DNA from: Candidatus Egerieicola pullicola
GTDB taxonomy: Bacteria > Bacillota > Clostridia > Oscillospirales > Ruminococcaceae
Direction of reading: 5' to 3'
Assembly (NCBI GenBank): GCA_018712465.1
Contig: DVGY01000085.1
Span: forward strand, 1-25,908
DNA length: 25,908 bases
Shown: positions 1 through 7,910 of the stretch, piece by piece
Numbering within the stretch: position 1 is the stretch's first letter
How the letters are laid out: each line of letters starts with the position of its first letter
Translations under genes and position numbers: made by a program
The notes under the pieces: model-generated
Told to the model about the DNA's origin: nothing
What the model saw: the letters and a program-made list of their open reading frames with translations, nothing else
Database searches by the model: none

Positions 1-1027
1 TTTCCTTCCGGTCATTTTCCACCGCCACCAATTTGTAAACGCCATCAAACACAGGGGCGCTTTTTGCTGTAATCAGGCGTTCCCCCACGCCGAACATATC
101 AATTTGAGCGCCCTGCATCATGAGATCCCGAATTAAATATTCATCCAACGAATTAGACGCCACGATTTGACAGCACTGCAGCCCTGCCCGGTCCAACATT
201 TCCCTAGCTTTTTTGGAAAGATAGGAGATGTCGCCGGAATCCAGGCGAATGGCAAAATCAGTGATACCTTGGGGAAGCAAAATTTCTTTGAAAACCCGAA
301 TGGCGTTGGGTACCCCGCTTTTCAGAGTGTTGTAGGTGTCGACCAATAAAGTAGCATTGTGAGGATACAACTTACAATAGGTTTGGAAAGCCTCATATTC
401 GCTGTCAAACATCTGAACCCAGGAATGCGCCATGGTGCCCCCGGCGGGCACACCAAACCGTTCATCGGTCAAGGTGCAGGAGGTGCCAGCACACCCTCCA
501 ATGTAGGCGCCCCTTGCCCCAATGACAGCACCGTCCTCACCTTGGGCACGGCGGGCGCCGAATTCCAAAACCGGTTTCCCTTGGGCCGCCCGAACGATAC
601 GGTTTGCCTTGGTTGCAATTAGGGACTGGTGATTGAGAAGAAGCAGAATGGCCGTTTCAATCAGTTGAGCCTGAATCGCAGGAGCTTTTACCGTCAAGAC
701 CGGCTCATTGGGAAATACCGGAGTTCCTTCCGGCACTGCATAAATATCTCCGGTAAAGCGAAAGGTGCGCAAATAATCCAGAAAGCCCCGGTCAAACATC
801 CGCTTTCCTTCCAGGTAAGCAAGATCTTCCTGGGTAAAATGGAGTTGCTGAATGTATTCCACCACCTGTTCCAACCCGGCGGCAATGGCAAAGCCGCCTC
901 CATCTGGAACGTTTCGGAAAAACACATCAAAATAGGTAATTTTTTGGGACAGACCTGTTTTATAGTAACCATTCCCCATGGTCAATTCATAAAAATCCAT
1001 TAGCATGGAAAGATTTTGCCGATCCAT
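1..1027 (-). CDS. pncB: nicotinate phosphoribosyltransferase, C-terminus cut by window edge
   Basis: This enzyme joins nicotinate and PRPP to give nicotinate mononucleotide, the entry step of NAD salvage (Preiss-Handler pathway), in the cytosol. The reading frame is open to the window edge and gives about 342 residues. It begins MDRQNLSMLMDFYELTMGNG, the usual N-terminus of the clostridial family. Visible landmarks are GGTMAHSW, whose His (about residue 201) matches the family's phosphorylated His, and RLDSGD near residue 263, in the nicotinate-site region. The ATG at 1027 is preceded by GGGGGATG, and only 4 bases separate it from the sirtuin stop, so it is the last visible gene of the PNPOx-macrodomain-sirtuin operon. 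The context suggests it refills the NAD that the sirtuin consumes (inference). Remaining C-terminal residues lie beyond base 1. Confidence 0.93.
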   Translation of the reverse strand, partial: MDRQNLSMLMDFYELTMGNGYYKTGLSQKITYFDVFFRNVPDGGGFAIAAGLEQVVEYIQQLHFTQEDLAYLEGKRMFDRGFLDYLRTFRFTGDIYAVPEGTPVFPNEPVLTVKAPAIQAQLIETAILLLLNHQSLIATKANRIVRAAQGKPVLEFGARRAQGEDGAVIGARGAYIGGCAGTSCTLTDERFGVPAGGTMAHSWVQMFDSEYEAFQTYCKLYPHNATLLVDTYNTLKSGVPNAIRVFKEILLPQGITDFAIRLDSGDISYLSKKAREMLDRAGLQCCQIVASNSLDEYLIRDLMMQGAQIDMFGVGERLITAKSAPVFDGVYKLVAVENDRKE

Positions 1028-1031
1028 TTGC

Positions 1032-1916
1032 TCATCCCCCTAACTTACTTTTGATATCTCCAAAAACTTGTTTAATATCCCCGTCCAGGCAGATGGACTG
1101 GGCCGCAATCTCCCTGGGACAAAAAGCCTGGCCGTAATTCACACAGGCATAAACAGCCTTGGGGTTCTTCGCCGTCATCTGCCAGAAAGGATATTTGATA
1201 ATCACCGGGGTATTGGCTCCCACGCCCAACTCCAAAAACAAAACATGCAGCCCCTCATGACGCCGGATAAAATCGTCATACCGATGGGAAGCAGCATACC
1301 ATCCATCATCCTGCACAAAGGTCATGTCACAGCGCAGGTTCATGGTCATGGGAGCGCCGCAGACCGGGCATTTCGGGATCAGCTGAGTGGGAATCTTCAT
1401 ATCCTTCTGCTGGGCTACCATCTGCCGGACCCTTTCTTCGTTGTCATAGGTCTTTTGATGGCAAGGCTTCGAGCACTGCCACAGCCCGTAATCGCCCTGG
1501 GTGTAAAACAAGCGTTGCTTGTCAAAGCCAGCTAGTTGGAATTGATGATCCACATTGGTGGTGAGGACAAAATAATCTTTGTCCCGCACCAGCTCCAACA
1601 GATCCCGATAAGGTTGTCCTACGCCGGCTTCGTAGCGGTTGACCAGAATGTGACGGCTCCACCAAGCCCAATATTCTTCCAACGTGTGGTAAGGATAAAA
1701 TCCCCCGGAATACATATCTTGAATGCCATACTTCTTGCGGAAATCGGCAAAGGTCTTTTCAAACCGTTCTCCGTCGTAGGTGAACCCCGCAGAGGTGGAG
1801 AGCCCTGCCCCGGCGCCGATGACAATGGCGTCTGCGGTTTGGATTTCCTCCTTCAATGCTTCAATCTGCTCCCAGTAGCTGCCGGTAAATGTTAAGATCG
1901 GTCTCCTTGAAAACAT
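1032..1916 (-). CDS. SirTM-class (class M) sirtuin, probable protein ADP-ribosyltransferase
   Basis: This 294-residue sirtuin has the NAD-binding GAGAGLSTSAG at residues 34-44, NVD at 121-123, and a zinc ribbon of C148/C152 and C183/C186. The position where deacetylase sirtuins carry the catalytic His reads TQGDYG, with Gln140. A His-to-Gln change there is characteristic of macrodomain-linked SirTM enzymes, which are known as NAD-dependent mono-ADP-ribosyltransferases rather than deacetylases. The ATG at 1916 is chosen because GGAGGTGAT lies just upstream. This start overlaps the 3' end of the macrodomain gene by 56 bases, which is strong evidence of translational coupling. The GcvH-L and LplA2 partners found beside SirTM in staphylococci and streptococci are not in this window, so the target protein is unknown. 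The family call is secure; the activity is inferred. Confidence 0.9.
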   Translation of the reverse strand: MFSRRPILTFTGSYWEQIEALKEEIQTADAIVIGAGAGLSTSAGFTYDGERFEKTFADFRKKYGIQDMYSGGFYPYHTLEEYWAWWSRHILVNRYEAGVGQPYRDLLELVRDKDYFVLTTNVDHQFQLAGFDKQRLFYTQGDYGLWQCSKPCHQKTYDNEERVRQMVAQQKDMKIPTQLIPKCPVCGAPMTMNLRCDMTFVQDDGWYAASHRYDDFIRRHEGLHVLFLELGVGANTPVIIKYPFWQMTAKNPKAVYACVNYGQAFCPREIAAQSICLDGDIKQVFGDIKSKLGG

Positions 1917-2640
1917 TGAATATCACCTCCATCTTGCTGTGAGTATGTTCTCGATATTCTTTTACCGTCTGAATGGCGATTTCCGCCGCCTTCTCATGGG
2001 GAAAATGGAACTCTCCAGTGGAAATGCAGCAAAATGCAATGCTATTTACATTGTTTTGCTCCGCAAGCTCCAAGCAGGAGCGGTAGCAGGAGGCCAATAA
2101 CTGCTGATCTCTCTGGGTGAGCCGGCCGCTTACAATGGGTCCAACGGTGTGCAGCACATAGCGGCAGGGCAGATTAAAACCAGGGGTAATTTTTGCCTTT
2201 CCGGTTTCTTCTTCATGCCCTTGCCGCTGCATCAATTTCCCGCAGGCCAGCCGGAGCTGCACACCGGCATAGGTATGGATGGCATTGTCAATACATCCGT
2301 GGCAGGGGGCAAAACACCCCAGCATTTGGCTATTCGCCGCATTGACGATGGCATCGCAACGCAGAGTGGTAATATCTCCCTGCCAGAGATAAATTCCTTC
2401 CTGTACTGGTTGCAGATCGGCTAGCTGGGTAATTCCCTTTCGCCGGGTTTCCTCCTGCAGATAAGCGTCCTGTACCTTTAAAAAATCCGGGCTCACCGGT
2501 TGGAGCGTCCGGATATTAAACAAAGAGCGAAGCAGACGCTTTTGATTGGCTTCATCCTCTGGAATTTCCATTCCCCGGTATTTTGGCTGTTCTTCCAACA
2601 ATTTCCCGATCAAATACAGCCGTCTTTCCTTCTGTGTCAT
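1861..2640 (-). CDS. zinc-containing macrodomain protein-ADP-ribose hydrolase
   Basis: This 259-residue protein begins MTQKERRLYLI, followed by an N-terminal helical extension (about residues 1-80) and a macrodomain. The macrodomain shows GDIT at 88-91, AIVNAANSQMLGC at 97-109 and the GCFAPCHGCID segment, whose C109, H114 and C116 are the expected zinc ligands of the Zn-macro subfamily. These proteins remove ADP-ribose from acidic side chains and pair genetically with SirTM sirtuins. The ATG at 2640 overlaps the stop of the upstream PNPOx-ferredoxin gene as ATGA, so I prefer it over a longer possible start at 2706. The 3' end overlaps the sirtuin start. The expected job is to reverse the modification made by the adjacent sirtuin (inference from the family and operon). 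Confidence 0.92.
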   Translation of the reverse strand: MTQKERRLYLIGKLLEEQPKYRGMEIPEDEANQKRLLRSLFNIRTLQPVSPDFLKVQDAYLQEETRRKGITQLADLQPVQEGIYLWQGDITTLRCDAIVNAANSQMLGCFAPCHGCIDNAIHTYAGVQLRLACGKLMQRQGHEEETGKAKITPGFNLPCRYVLHTVGPIVSGRLTQRDQQLLASCYRSCLELAEQNNVNSIAFCCISTGEFHFPHEKAAEIAIQTVKEYREHTHSKMEVIFNVFKETDLNIYRQLLGAD

Positions 2641-3266
2641 GTTGCGTCCTCCCGTATCACTGCTTGCTGGGGGCAAACTTCCATACAGTTCCCGCAGTGC
2701 AGACAATGTTGTTGTTCAATGACTGCCGGAATGGCAGAAAAATCAATGCAATTTTGAGGACAGACCGCTTCACAAGCACGGCAGCCGGTGCAGGCGCCGG
2801 TAATCAAATAGCCTTCCGGTTTTGTCTCTGCCTGTCCAAACGAAAAGGAGAACCGTTCTATGGGCTTTTTGGACAGGTCAAACCATTCGCCCCTTCCCTG
2901 ATAAAGCAAAAATACTGTCAACGCTTTTTGAGACGCAACCGTGGGATAAATTTCGTTCATATAAGGGTTCTTTTGAAACAGCCGGGGCAGCCAATCGCTG
3001 CCAAGTTCCTTCACCTTCCCCCGTACCGACACCGCCACACAGGACATCGTGTCTTCGCCCTTCATGCCGGTCAGCGCCAAAAAGCCGGTTTCTTTCAACC
3101 GATGATAAAACCCCTTACCTTTGGCGGTGAGGAAATACAACCCCTTTTCATCGGCATCCATCAAATCAATGGCGCAGGTCACAGGCAATCCCTCCGAATC
3201 GGTGGTGGCAACGACCGTGGTGTGGATTTCCTGCTGCAAATATTTGAAAACTTCTGTTGCGGTCAT
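2637..3266 (-). CDS. PNPOx-like flavoprotein fused to a 2x[4Fe-4S] ferredoxin domain
   Basis: Residues 1 to about 140 form a pyridoxamine-5-phosphate-oxidase-like split barrel (TTVVATTDSEGLPVTCAIDL at the start), a flavin-binding fold. Residues about 150-205 carry two ferredoxin cluster motifs, CTGCRACEAVCP and CLHCGNCMEVCP, for two [4Fe-4S] clusters. The 209-residue fusion is common in Clostridia, but its substrate is not established. It would be a cytosolic electron-transfer protein. It heads the macrodomain-sirtuin-NAPRT operon and overlaps the next gene by ATGA. GAGGAGGTG lies upstream of the ATG at 3266. Its presence with NAD-related genes suggests redox sensing or reduction of an unknown partner; this is inference only. 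Confidence 0.85.
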   Translation of the reverse strand: MTATEVFKYLQQEIHTTVVATTDSEGLPVTCAIDLMDADEKGLYFLTAKGKGFYHRLKETGFLALTGMKGEDTMSCVAVSVRGKVKELGSDWLPRLFQKNPYMNEIYPTVASQKALTVFLLYQGRGEWFDLSKKPIERFSFSFGQAETKPEGYLITGACTGCRACEAVCPQNCIDFSAIPAVIEQQHCLHCGNCMEVCPQQAVIREDAT

Positions 3267-3290
3267 TTTCCGTGCACCTCCTCTGTGTTT

Positions 3291-3319
3291 ATCATAACAC
3301 GAAGAGCAACAACTGTACA
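3291..3319 (-). promoter_or_regulatory. predicted sigma-A promoter of the PNPOx/macrodomain/sirtuin operon
   Basis: On the minus strand, TGTACA (3319-3314) is followed after 17 bases by TATGAT (3296-3291). The -35 matches the consensus at 4 of 6 positions and the -10 at 5 of 6. The -10 lies inside a GTGTTATGATAAACAC partial dyad just upstream of the ribosome binding site, which could be an operator. Confidence 0.45.
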
Positions 3320-3459
3320 GTACGCACTTTATTGTGAGCTAGTTACCAAATGGAAACCATTTTGTTGCAGTGCAGACAATGCTTATTCAAGCAGAAAACA
3401 GGCTCAGACCCCAATCACAGGCATTCTTTGGCTCCACCTTCTGCAAAGCATCCTCCGCC

Positions 3460-3488
3460 TTGACTTTGCCTGTCTGCCTCATTATACT
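3460..3488 (+). promoter_or_regulatory. predicted sigma-A promoter of the GH25 muramidase gene
   Basis: TTGACT (3460-3465), a 17-base spacer and TATACT (3483-3488) differ from consensus by one base each. The predicted start of transcription is near 3495, giving a leader of about 95 bases before the ATG at 3589. The rest of the intergenic stretch from 3320 to 3459 shows no gene and no clear structure. Confidence 0.65.
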
Positions 3489-3588
3489 AATCCTGTAACC
3501 TTTTTGAAAAGAAAACGCCGTTACATGCTGCTCTCACCAAAAGAAAGTCATTGCCTCTTGGGAAACATAAAACAAAGGAAACTATGTT

Positions 3589-4335
3589 ATGAAACGGAAA
3601 TTGATTATCTGGGGATCTGCCGTTTTGGCCATACTCCTTGCCACAGCAATCCTTTTCTTTGCCCTGATCTGGAACGGGGTCATTTTGCTGAACAATCCTT
3701 CCATGGAAAGATACCCGGTGCGAGGTGTGGATGTTTCCTCCTACCAAGGAGAAATTGACTGGGACACCCTAGCCTCTCAAAACATCTCCTTTGCCTTTAT
3801 CAAAGCCACCGAAGGGAGCTCCTATGTGGACCCCTATTTTGCGGAGAACTATCAGCAGGCCCAGCAAACCGGTTTGCGAATCGGCGCCTATCACTTTTTC
3901 AGCTATGACAGCAGCGGTGAAACCCAAGCGGACCATTTTATCGCCACCGTCTCCCCCGTTGAAACCATGCTGCCTCCCGTCATTGATCTAGAGTTTTACG
4001 GGGATAAAGAAGCGAACCCTCCCAGTCCGGAAACCGTCCGTCCTCAGCTGGACATTCTGTTGGAGCGGTTGGAAGAGCATTACGGCAGGAAGCCCATTCT
4101 TTATGCCACCGAAAAATCCTACGCCCTCTATCTGGCCGGGGCTTATTCGGAATACGACATTTGGATTCGAAATGTCGTCACCAACCCATCCCTTTCCGAT
4201 GGCAGAGACTGGACCTTTTGGCAGTACACCAACCGGGCCAAACTGGAAGGCTACCGGGGAGAAGAACCTTACATCGACCTCAATGTGTTCCGAGGCACCC
4301 CGGAGGAATTCCAAACCTATCCCAGCCTGCCGTAA
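3589..4335 (+). CDS. membrane-anchored GH25 muramidase (lysozyme)
   Basis: The protein has 248 residues. Residues 5-30 form an uncleaved signal anchor or transmembrane helix. The rest is a glycoside hydrolase family 25 domain, which cuts the MurNAc-GlcNAc bond of peptidoglycan. The catalytic landmarks are GVDVSSYQG with D48, PPVIDLEF with D133 and E135, and YIDLN with D230, all expected for an active enzyme. It lies outside the membrane and faces the wall. AAAGGAA upstream of the ATG at 3589 serves as ribosome binding site. It is monocistronic, with its own promoter upstream and a terminator 67 bases after the stop. No phage genes are nearby, so a cell-wall remodelling role is more likely than a phage endolysin. 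Confidence 0.92.
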   Translation: MKRKLIIWGSAVLAILLATAILFFALIWNGVILLNNPSMERYPVRGVDVSSYQGEIDWDTLASQNISFAFIKATEGSSYVDPYFAENYQQAQQTGLRIGAYHFFSYDSSGETQADHFIATVSPVETMLPPVIDLEFYGDKEANPPSPETVRPQLDILLERLEEHYGRKPILYATEKSYALYLAGAYSEYDIWIRNVVTNPSLSDGRDWTFWQYTNRAKLEGYRGEEPYIDLNVFRGTPEEFQTYPSLP

Positions 4336-4401
4336 CGGCCTTACCCCATAGAACCCTTTCCAATACAACTGCAAAAACCGTTTTTGTTTTCATTTCCTTT
4401 C

Positions 4402-4423
4402 GCCGGGATTTTCCCGGCTTTTT
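4402..4423 (+). terminator. intrinsic terminator after the GH25 gene
   Basis: A 7-bp stem GCCGGGA/TCCCGGC (4402-4408 with 4412-4418) is followed by five T residues. Confidence 0.8.
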
Positions 4424-4535
4424 CATTTGCAAATTCTGCTTTCCTGTAGATTGCCCTAAACAACAGCCTTTCAGCGCTGCTCCTTCAACTCCCACTCAGC
4501 GCGCCCAATAAATCCTCGAATTTTGGCGTTTTTTC

Positions 4536-4564
4536 TTGCTTTTCTTTTGCTGATGTTTTAAAAT
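4536..4564 (+). promoter_or_regulatory. predicted promoter of the purine permease, with a possible leader hairpin
   Basis: TTGCTT (4536-4541), 17 bases and TAAAAT (4559-4564) form a reasonable promoter. The following leader of about 95 bases contains TTTTGCAAAA (near 4577-4586) and a matching TTTTTGCAAA (near 4631-4640), which could close a stem around GGGAAACC and ACGGCCC segments. I could not match this to a known purine riboswitch core. Positions 4424-4535 show no gene. Confidence 0.4.
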
Positions 4565-4667
4565 GAAAGCAACTTGTTTTGCAAAAGCCTTTGTTTTCAA
4601 AATCGGGAAACCTAGTACGGCCCTGCGCCTTTTTGCAAACAAAAAAGAGAAAAAGGAAGTCGATGTT

Positions 4668-6023
4668 ATGGAGCGATTATTTAAACTCAAACAAAACGGA
4701 ACCACCATCGGCAAAGAGGTGATGGCTGGTTTAACCACCTTCTTTGCCATGGCCTACATCATTGCCATTAACCCGAAAGTGTTAAGCGAATCGGGCATGG
4801 AATGGGGCGCTGTATTCTTAGCCACCATCATTTCTGCAGTAGTGGGCACCCTGGTGATGGGCTTAGTGGCCAACGTCCCTTACGCGTTGGCTCCCGGCAT
4901 GGGGCTGAACGCCTTCTTTGTTTACACTGTCTGCTTCACTCTGGGATTTACCTGGCAACAGGCTTTGTCCATGGTATTTATCTGCGGGTTAATCAACATT
5001 CTCATCACCGTGACCAAAATACGAAAATACATCATCAAGGCCATTCCCCACAGCCTGCAAAACGCCATCAGCGGCGGCATTGGAATCTATGTAGCTTATA
5101 TCGGTTTGCTGAACGTAGACCTAATCAACCTGAATTCCGATGTGCCGGCTTTGGCCACCCTGAACCAGCCTTCTTTGTGGCTGTTCCTTATCGGCCTGGT
5201 ATTGACCATTGTATTGCTGGTCTGCAAGGTGAAAGGCGCCATTCTGATCGGCATTATCGTAACCACCCTGCTGGGCATTCCCATGGGCGTCACAGTAACC
5301 ACCGATACCATCAGCTTTACCGACGCCTGCAGCCAGCTTCCTTCCACCTTTGGCGCCATCTTTACCAGCCAGGGATTGGGCTCCTTGTTCTCTGATCCCG
5401 CCAAGATCCCGCTGGTGCTGGTAACCATTTTCTCCTTCAGCATCTCCGATACCTTCGATACCATCGGCACCTTCATCGGCACCGGACGGCGTACCGGTAT
5501 TTTCAGCGAAGAGGATGAACGCACAGCGGAAACCTCCCCTGGCTTCAAATCCAAGATGGATAAAGCTCTGTTTGCAGACGCCACCGCCACCTCCATCGGC
5601 GCCATTTTCGGCACTTCCAATACCACCACCTATGTGGAAAGCGCCGCAGGGATCGGCGCCGGAGGCCGCACCGGCTTGACCAGCGTTGTAGTAGCTCTCT
5701 GCTTTGCCATCAGTTCTTTCCTGGCGACTTTCGTCAGCGCCATTCCCTTTGCCGCCACTGCCCCGGCCTTAGTGGTGGTTGGTATTATGATGATCTCTGC
5801 CTTCAAAGAAATCCAATGGAACGACTTCAGCGAAGCAGTTCCTGCCTTTTTTACCGGCATCTTTATGGCCCTCTGCTACAGCATTTCCTACGGCATTGCG
5901 GCTGGATTTATCTTCTATTGCATTACAAAAATCTGCAAAAAACAAGCCAAGAACGTTCATCCCATCCTTTGGATTGTCACGGCTTTGTTTATTTTGAATT
6001 TTGTGCTGCTGACCTTCCTATAA
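4668..6023 (+). CDS. NCS2/AzgA-family purine (guanine/hypoxanthine-type) permease
   Basis: This is a 451-residue polytopic membrane protein of the AzgA branch of the NCS2 family, proton-coupled importers of guanine, hypoxanthine or adenine. Signature segments are KEVMAGLTTFFAMAYIIAIN near the N-terminus, ALAPGMGLNAFF at 73-84, SGGIGIYVAYIG, FDTIGTFIGTGRRTG, and SNTTTYVESAAGIGAGGRTG. I start it at the ATG at 4668 (MERLFKLK), which has AAGGA upstream and matches the usual family N-terminus; a longer frame from 4563 would start inside the predicted promoter. The exact purine cannot be read from sequence. It stands alone between its promoter and the terminator at 6055. Confidence 0.92.
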   Translation: MERLFKLKQNGTTIGKEVMAGLTTFFAMAYIIAINPKVLSESGMEWGAVFLATIISAVVGTLVMGLVANVPYALAPGMGLNAFFVYTVCFTLGFTWQQALSMVFICGLINILITVTKIRKYIIKAIPHSLQNAISGGIGIYVAYIGLLNVDLINLNSDVPALATLNQPSLWLFLIGLVLTIVLLVCKVKGAILIGIIVTTLLGIPMGVTVTTDTISFTDACSQLPSTFGAIFTSQGLGSLFSDPAKIPLVLVTIFSFSISDTFDTIGTFIGTGRRTGIFSEEDERTAETSPGFKSKMDKALFADATATSIGAIFGTSNTTTYVESAAGIGAGGRTGLTSVVVALCFAISSFLATFVSAIPFAATAPALVVVGIMMISAFKEIQWNDFSEAVPAFFTGIFMALCYSISYGIAAGFIFYCITKICKKQAKNVHPILWIVTALFILNFVLLTFL

Positions 6024-6054
6024 AATCAGCGTTCAAAATATTTCGTTCTTTCTG

Positions 6055-6084
6055 TGCCCGGCCTTTTTGTCGGGCATGTTTTTT
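6055..6084 (+). terminator. intrinsic terminator after the purine permease
   Basis: TGCCCG (6055-6060) pairs with CGGGCA (6071-6076), followed by TGTTTTTT. It lies just upstream of the next permease, whose earliest ATG (6067) would fall inside the hairpin. Confidence 0.75.
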
Positions 6085-6117
6085 CGCAGAATCAACCAAG
6101 GAAACGGAGATGCTTTT

Positions 6118-7242
6118 GTGACAGGTCTGCTCAACAAATTACTGGGGTTTCTAAAGGGAGAAACGGTGCTCTGCGCCGCCGTGGTACTGGCGGTAATCTC
6201 CGTCTTTCTGGTGCCTCCCAGCTGGGATTATGTTGGTTACATCGACTGGGATACCTTAGCGCTGCTGTTCAGTTTAATGGCGGTAATGAAGGGATTTCAG
6301 CAGGCAGGCGTTTTCGTCAGCCTAGGCAGCCGCCTGCTAGGCCGAGTCAGCACCACCCGAACCATGCTGTTGGTGCTGGTGTTCCTCCCCTTTGTACTGA
6401 GTATGGTTATGACCAACGACGTATCCCTGATTACCTTTGTGCCCTTTGGCATGGTAGTGCTGAAAATGGCGGGGCAGGAATCCCTGATGATCCCCATGGT
6501 TGTGCTGCAAACTGTGGCCGCCAACCTGGGCAGTATGCTCACTCCTATGGGCAATCCTCAAAACCTTTATCTCTACGCTCAATCCGGCATGGGATTTTTC
6601 CAGTTTTGCCAGTTAATGCTTCCTTACGTGTTGCTTTCCGGAATCTGTTTGGCGGCAATGATTTTATTTTGCCGGTCACAACCGGTACAGGTGGCCTCCT
6701 TGGAGCACAAGGTGCAAAATCCCAAAGAAGTTATCTGGTGCTGTGTGGGCTTTGTTCTTTGTCTGCTGGGACTGTTCAACCTGATTCCGCCTTTGGCCAT
6801 TGCCGCAGTGACCGCTGTCTTTCTGCTGATCTTCAATCGTCCTTTACTGGCCAAAGTAGACTACTCTCTGCTGCTCACCTTTATCGCCTTTTTCGTCTTT
6901 ATCGGCAACGTGGGAGCTATGGAGGGATTTCAATCCTTCCTCACCTCCATCCTCTCCGGCTACGAAGAGATTGTCTCAGTGCTGGCCAGCCAGATCATCA
7001 GCAATGTGCCGGCTGCCTTGCTTCTATCCGGATTCAGCCAGCAATGGTCGGGACTAATTGTAGGCTGTAACCTAGGCGGATTAGGAACCCTGATTGCTTC
7101 CATGGCCAGCCTCATCTCCTATAAGCAGGTGGCGCGGGAGTATCCTGAGAAAAAGGGAAAATACTTTTTGTGGTTTACTCTGTGCAATGTGGGAATGCTG
7201 GCAATCCTGCTGCTGGAAAGCTGGCTGTTAGGGCAATTTTAA
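6118..7242 (+). CDS. ion-transporter-superfamily (SLC13/ArsB-NhaD type) anion permease
   Basis: This 374-residue membrane protein has about 10-11 hydrophobic segments. Characteristic segments are WDTLALLFSLMAVMKGFQQA, TNDVSLITFVPF and the re-entrant-loop signature GSMLTPMGNPQNLYLY, repeated in weaker form as ISNVPAALLLSGFS near the C-terminus, as expected for this two-repeat fold. Related proteins move dicarboxylates, sulfate, arsenite or Na+; the substrate cannot be told here. I choose the GTG at 6118 because GGAG lies 8 bases upstream, while the ATG at 6067 sits inside the previous gene's terminator. A strong terminator follows the stop. Confidence 0.85.
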   Translation: MTGLLNKLLGFLKGETVLCAAVVLAVISVFLVPPSWDYVGYIDWDTLALLFSLMAVMKGFQQAGVFVSLGSRLLGRVSTTRTMLLVLVFLPFVLSMVMTNDVSLITFVPFGMVVLKMAGQESLMIPMVVLQTVAANLGSMLTPMGNPQNLYLYAQSGMGFFQFCQLMLPYVLLSGICLAAMILFCRSQPVQVASLEHKVQNPKEVIWCCVGFVLCLLGLFNLIPPLAIAAVTAVFLLIFNRPLLAKVDYSLLLTFIAFFVFIGNVGAMEGFQSFLTSILSGYEEIVSVLASQIISNVPAALLLSGFSQQWSGLIVGCNLGGLGTLIASMASLISYKQVAREYPEKKGKYFLWFTLCNVGMLAILLLESWLLGQF

Positions 7243-7255
7243 AACAAATAAAATG

Positions 7256-7291
7256 GGCTGTTACCGGATTTTTCCCGATAACAGCCTTTTT
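7256..7291 (+). terminator. intrinsic terminator after the anion permease
   Basis: GGCTGTTA (7256-7263) pairs perfectly with TAACAGCC (7279-7286), followed by five T residues. On the other strand the same hairpin is followed by an interrupted T tract, so it may also end the convergent carD transcript. Confidence 0.85.
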
Positions 7292-7296
7292 GCATA

Positions 7297-7821
7297 TTAG
7301 GATTGCTGCACTTTTTCTTTTTCCTGAATTTCAATCTGCCGCGCAATAAACGGCGCCACCTGATCCCGCTGAATATCCAGTACCAAAGCAAATTCATCGT
7401 GAATCATCTGCTCTGCCTGACGCAGGGCATTTTCATCTGCCGCATGGAATTTCCGTCCCGACGCCTCGATCTCCTGCTTTTTTTCATACAGCGTTTTAAT
7501 CATCTTTACCAGCTTTTTCCGATCCCCAGTGGAAAGAACTTCCTTCCAGGTATCACTGCGCTGCCGGTCATCGGCAATCCATTTGGTTTCCTGGCTTGGG
7601 ATTTCCCGGATCAGCTGATAAATCTCTTCCGGGCTGAGAATCTGCCGCATCTTCCCCATCAATTTGGGGTTATCCGATGGAACATAGATTACGGAGCTGG
7701 CGTCATAAATGGGCTGAAGCAGATAATAGTTGCGCCGTGTGCCGTGAAACACCTCTTCCTTCTCCTGGCACACCCGGCAAACCTGGTTGCCGTACAGCAA
7801 CATGGAACCCGTTTGAATCAT
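7297..7821 (-). CDS. carD: CarD/CdnL-family RNA polymerase-binding regulator
   Basis: The 174-residue protein has a CarD/CdnL/TRCF RNA-polymerase-interaction domain at residues 1 to about 60 (GSMLLYGNQVCRVCQEKEE, then the YYLLQPIYDASSVIYVPSD strand pair). A helical C-terminal domain follows to residue 165. CarD proteins bind the RNAP beta subunit and stabilise open complexes, especially at rRNA promoters. Length and domain order are as expected. The ATG at 7821 has AAAGGGGCGG upstream. Its leader begins with a long hairpin followed by a U run that ends just before the ribosome binding site, suggesting attenuation. It converges on the anion permease. Confidence 0.88.
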   Translation of the reverse strand: MIQTGSMLLYGNQVCRVCQEKEEVFHGTRRNYYLLQPIYDASSVIYVPSDNPKLMGKMRQILSPEEIYQLIREIPSQETKWIADDRQRSDTWKEVLSTGDRKKLVKMIKTLYEKKQEIEASGRKFHAADENALRQAEQMIHDEFALVLDIQRDQVAPFIARQIEIQEKEKVQQS

Positions 7822-7840
7822 GGAAAACCGCCCCTTTCTA

Positions 7841-7900
7841 AAAAAAGAAACGTGCCGTTTTCCGCAACAGGCATCTGTCGCAAAAGAAGAGCGGCACGTT
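7841..7900 (-). terminator. terminator-like hairpin in the carD leader (possible attenuator)
   Basis: Read on the minus strand, AACGTGCCG (7900-7892) pairs perfectly with CGGCACGTT (7857-7849). An inner stem GCGACAG/CTGTTGC pairs fully if one G-U is allowed. The outer stem is followed by TCTTTTTTTA and then directly by the carD ribosome binding site. It could end antiporter transcription, but the predicted carD promoter lies upstream of it, so it would also sit within the first 60 bases of the carD RNA. Confidence 0.7.
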
Positions 7901-7910
7901 GTTTAATTCT

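Noticed and set aside
2583..3758. 391-residue plus-strand open frame
   Set aside because: It runs antisense to the PNPOx-ferredoxin and macrodomain genes and crosses two promoters; its translation has no domain pattern and it lacks a ribosome binding site.
3589..4335. prophage endolysin
   Set aside because: The muramidase has an N-terminal membrane anchor, its own promoter and terminator, and no holin or other phage genes nearby.
6054..7070. 338-residue plus-strand frame over the anion permease
   Set aside because: It is in another frame of the permease gene, which has the transporter motifs and a ribosome binding site.
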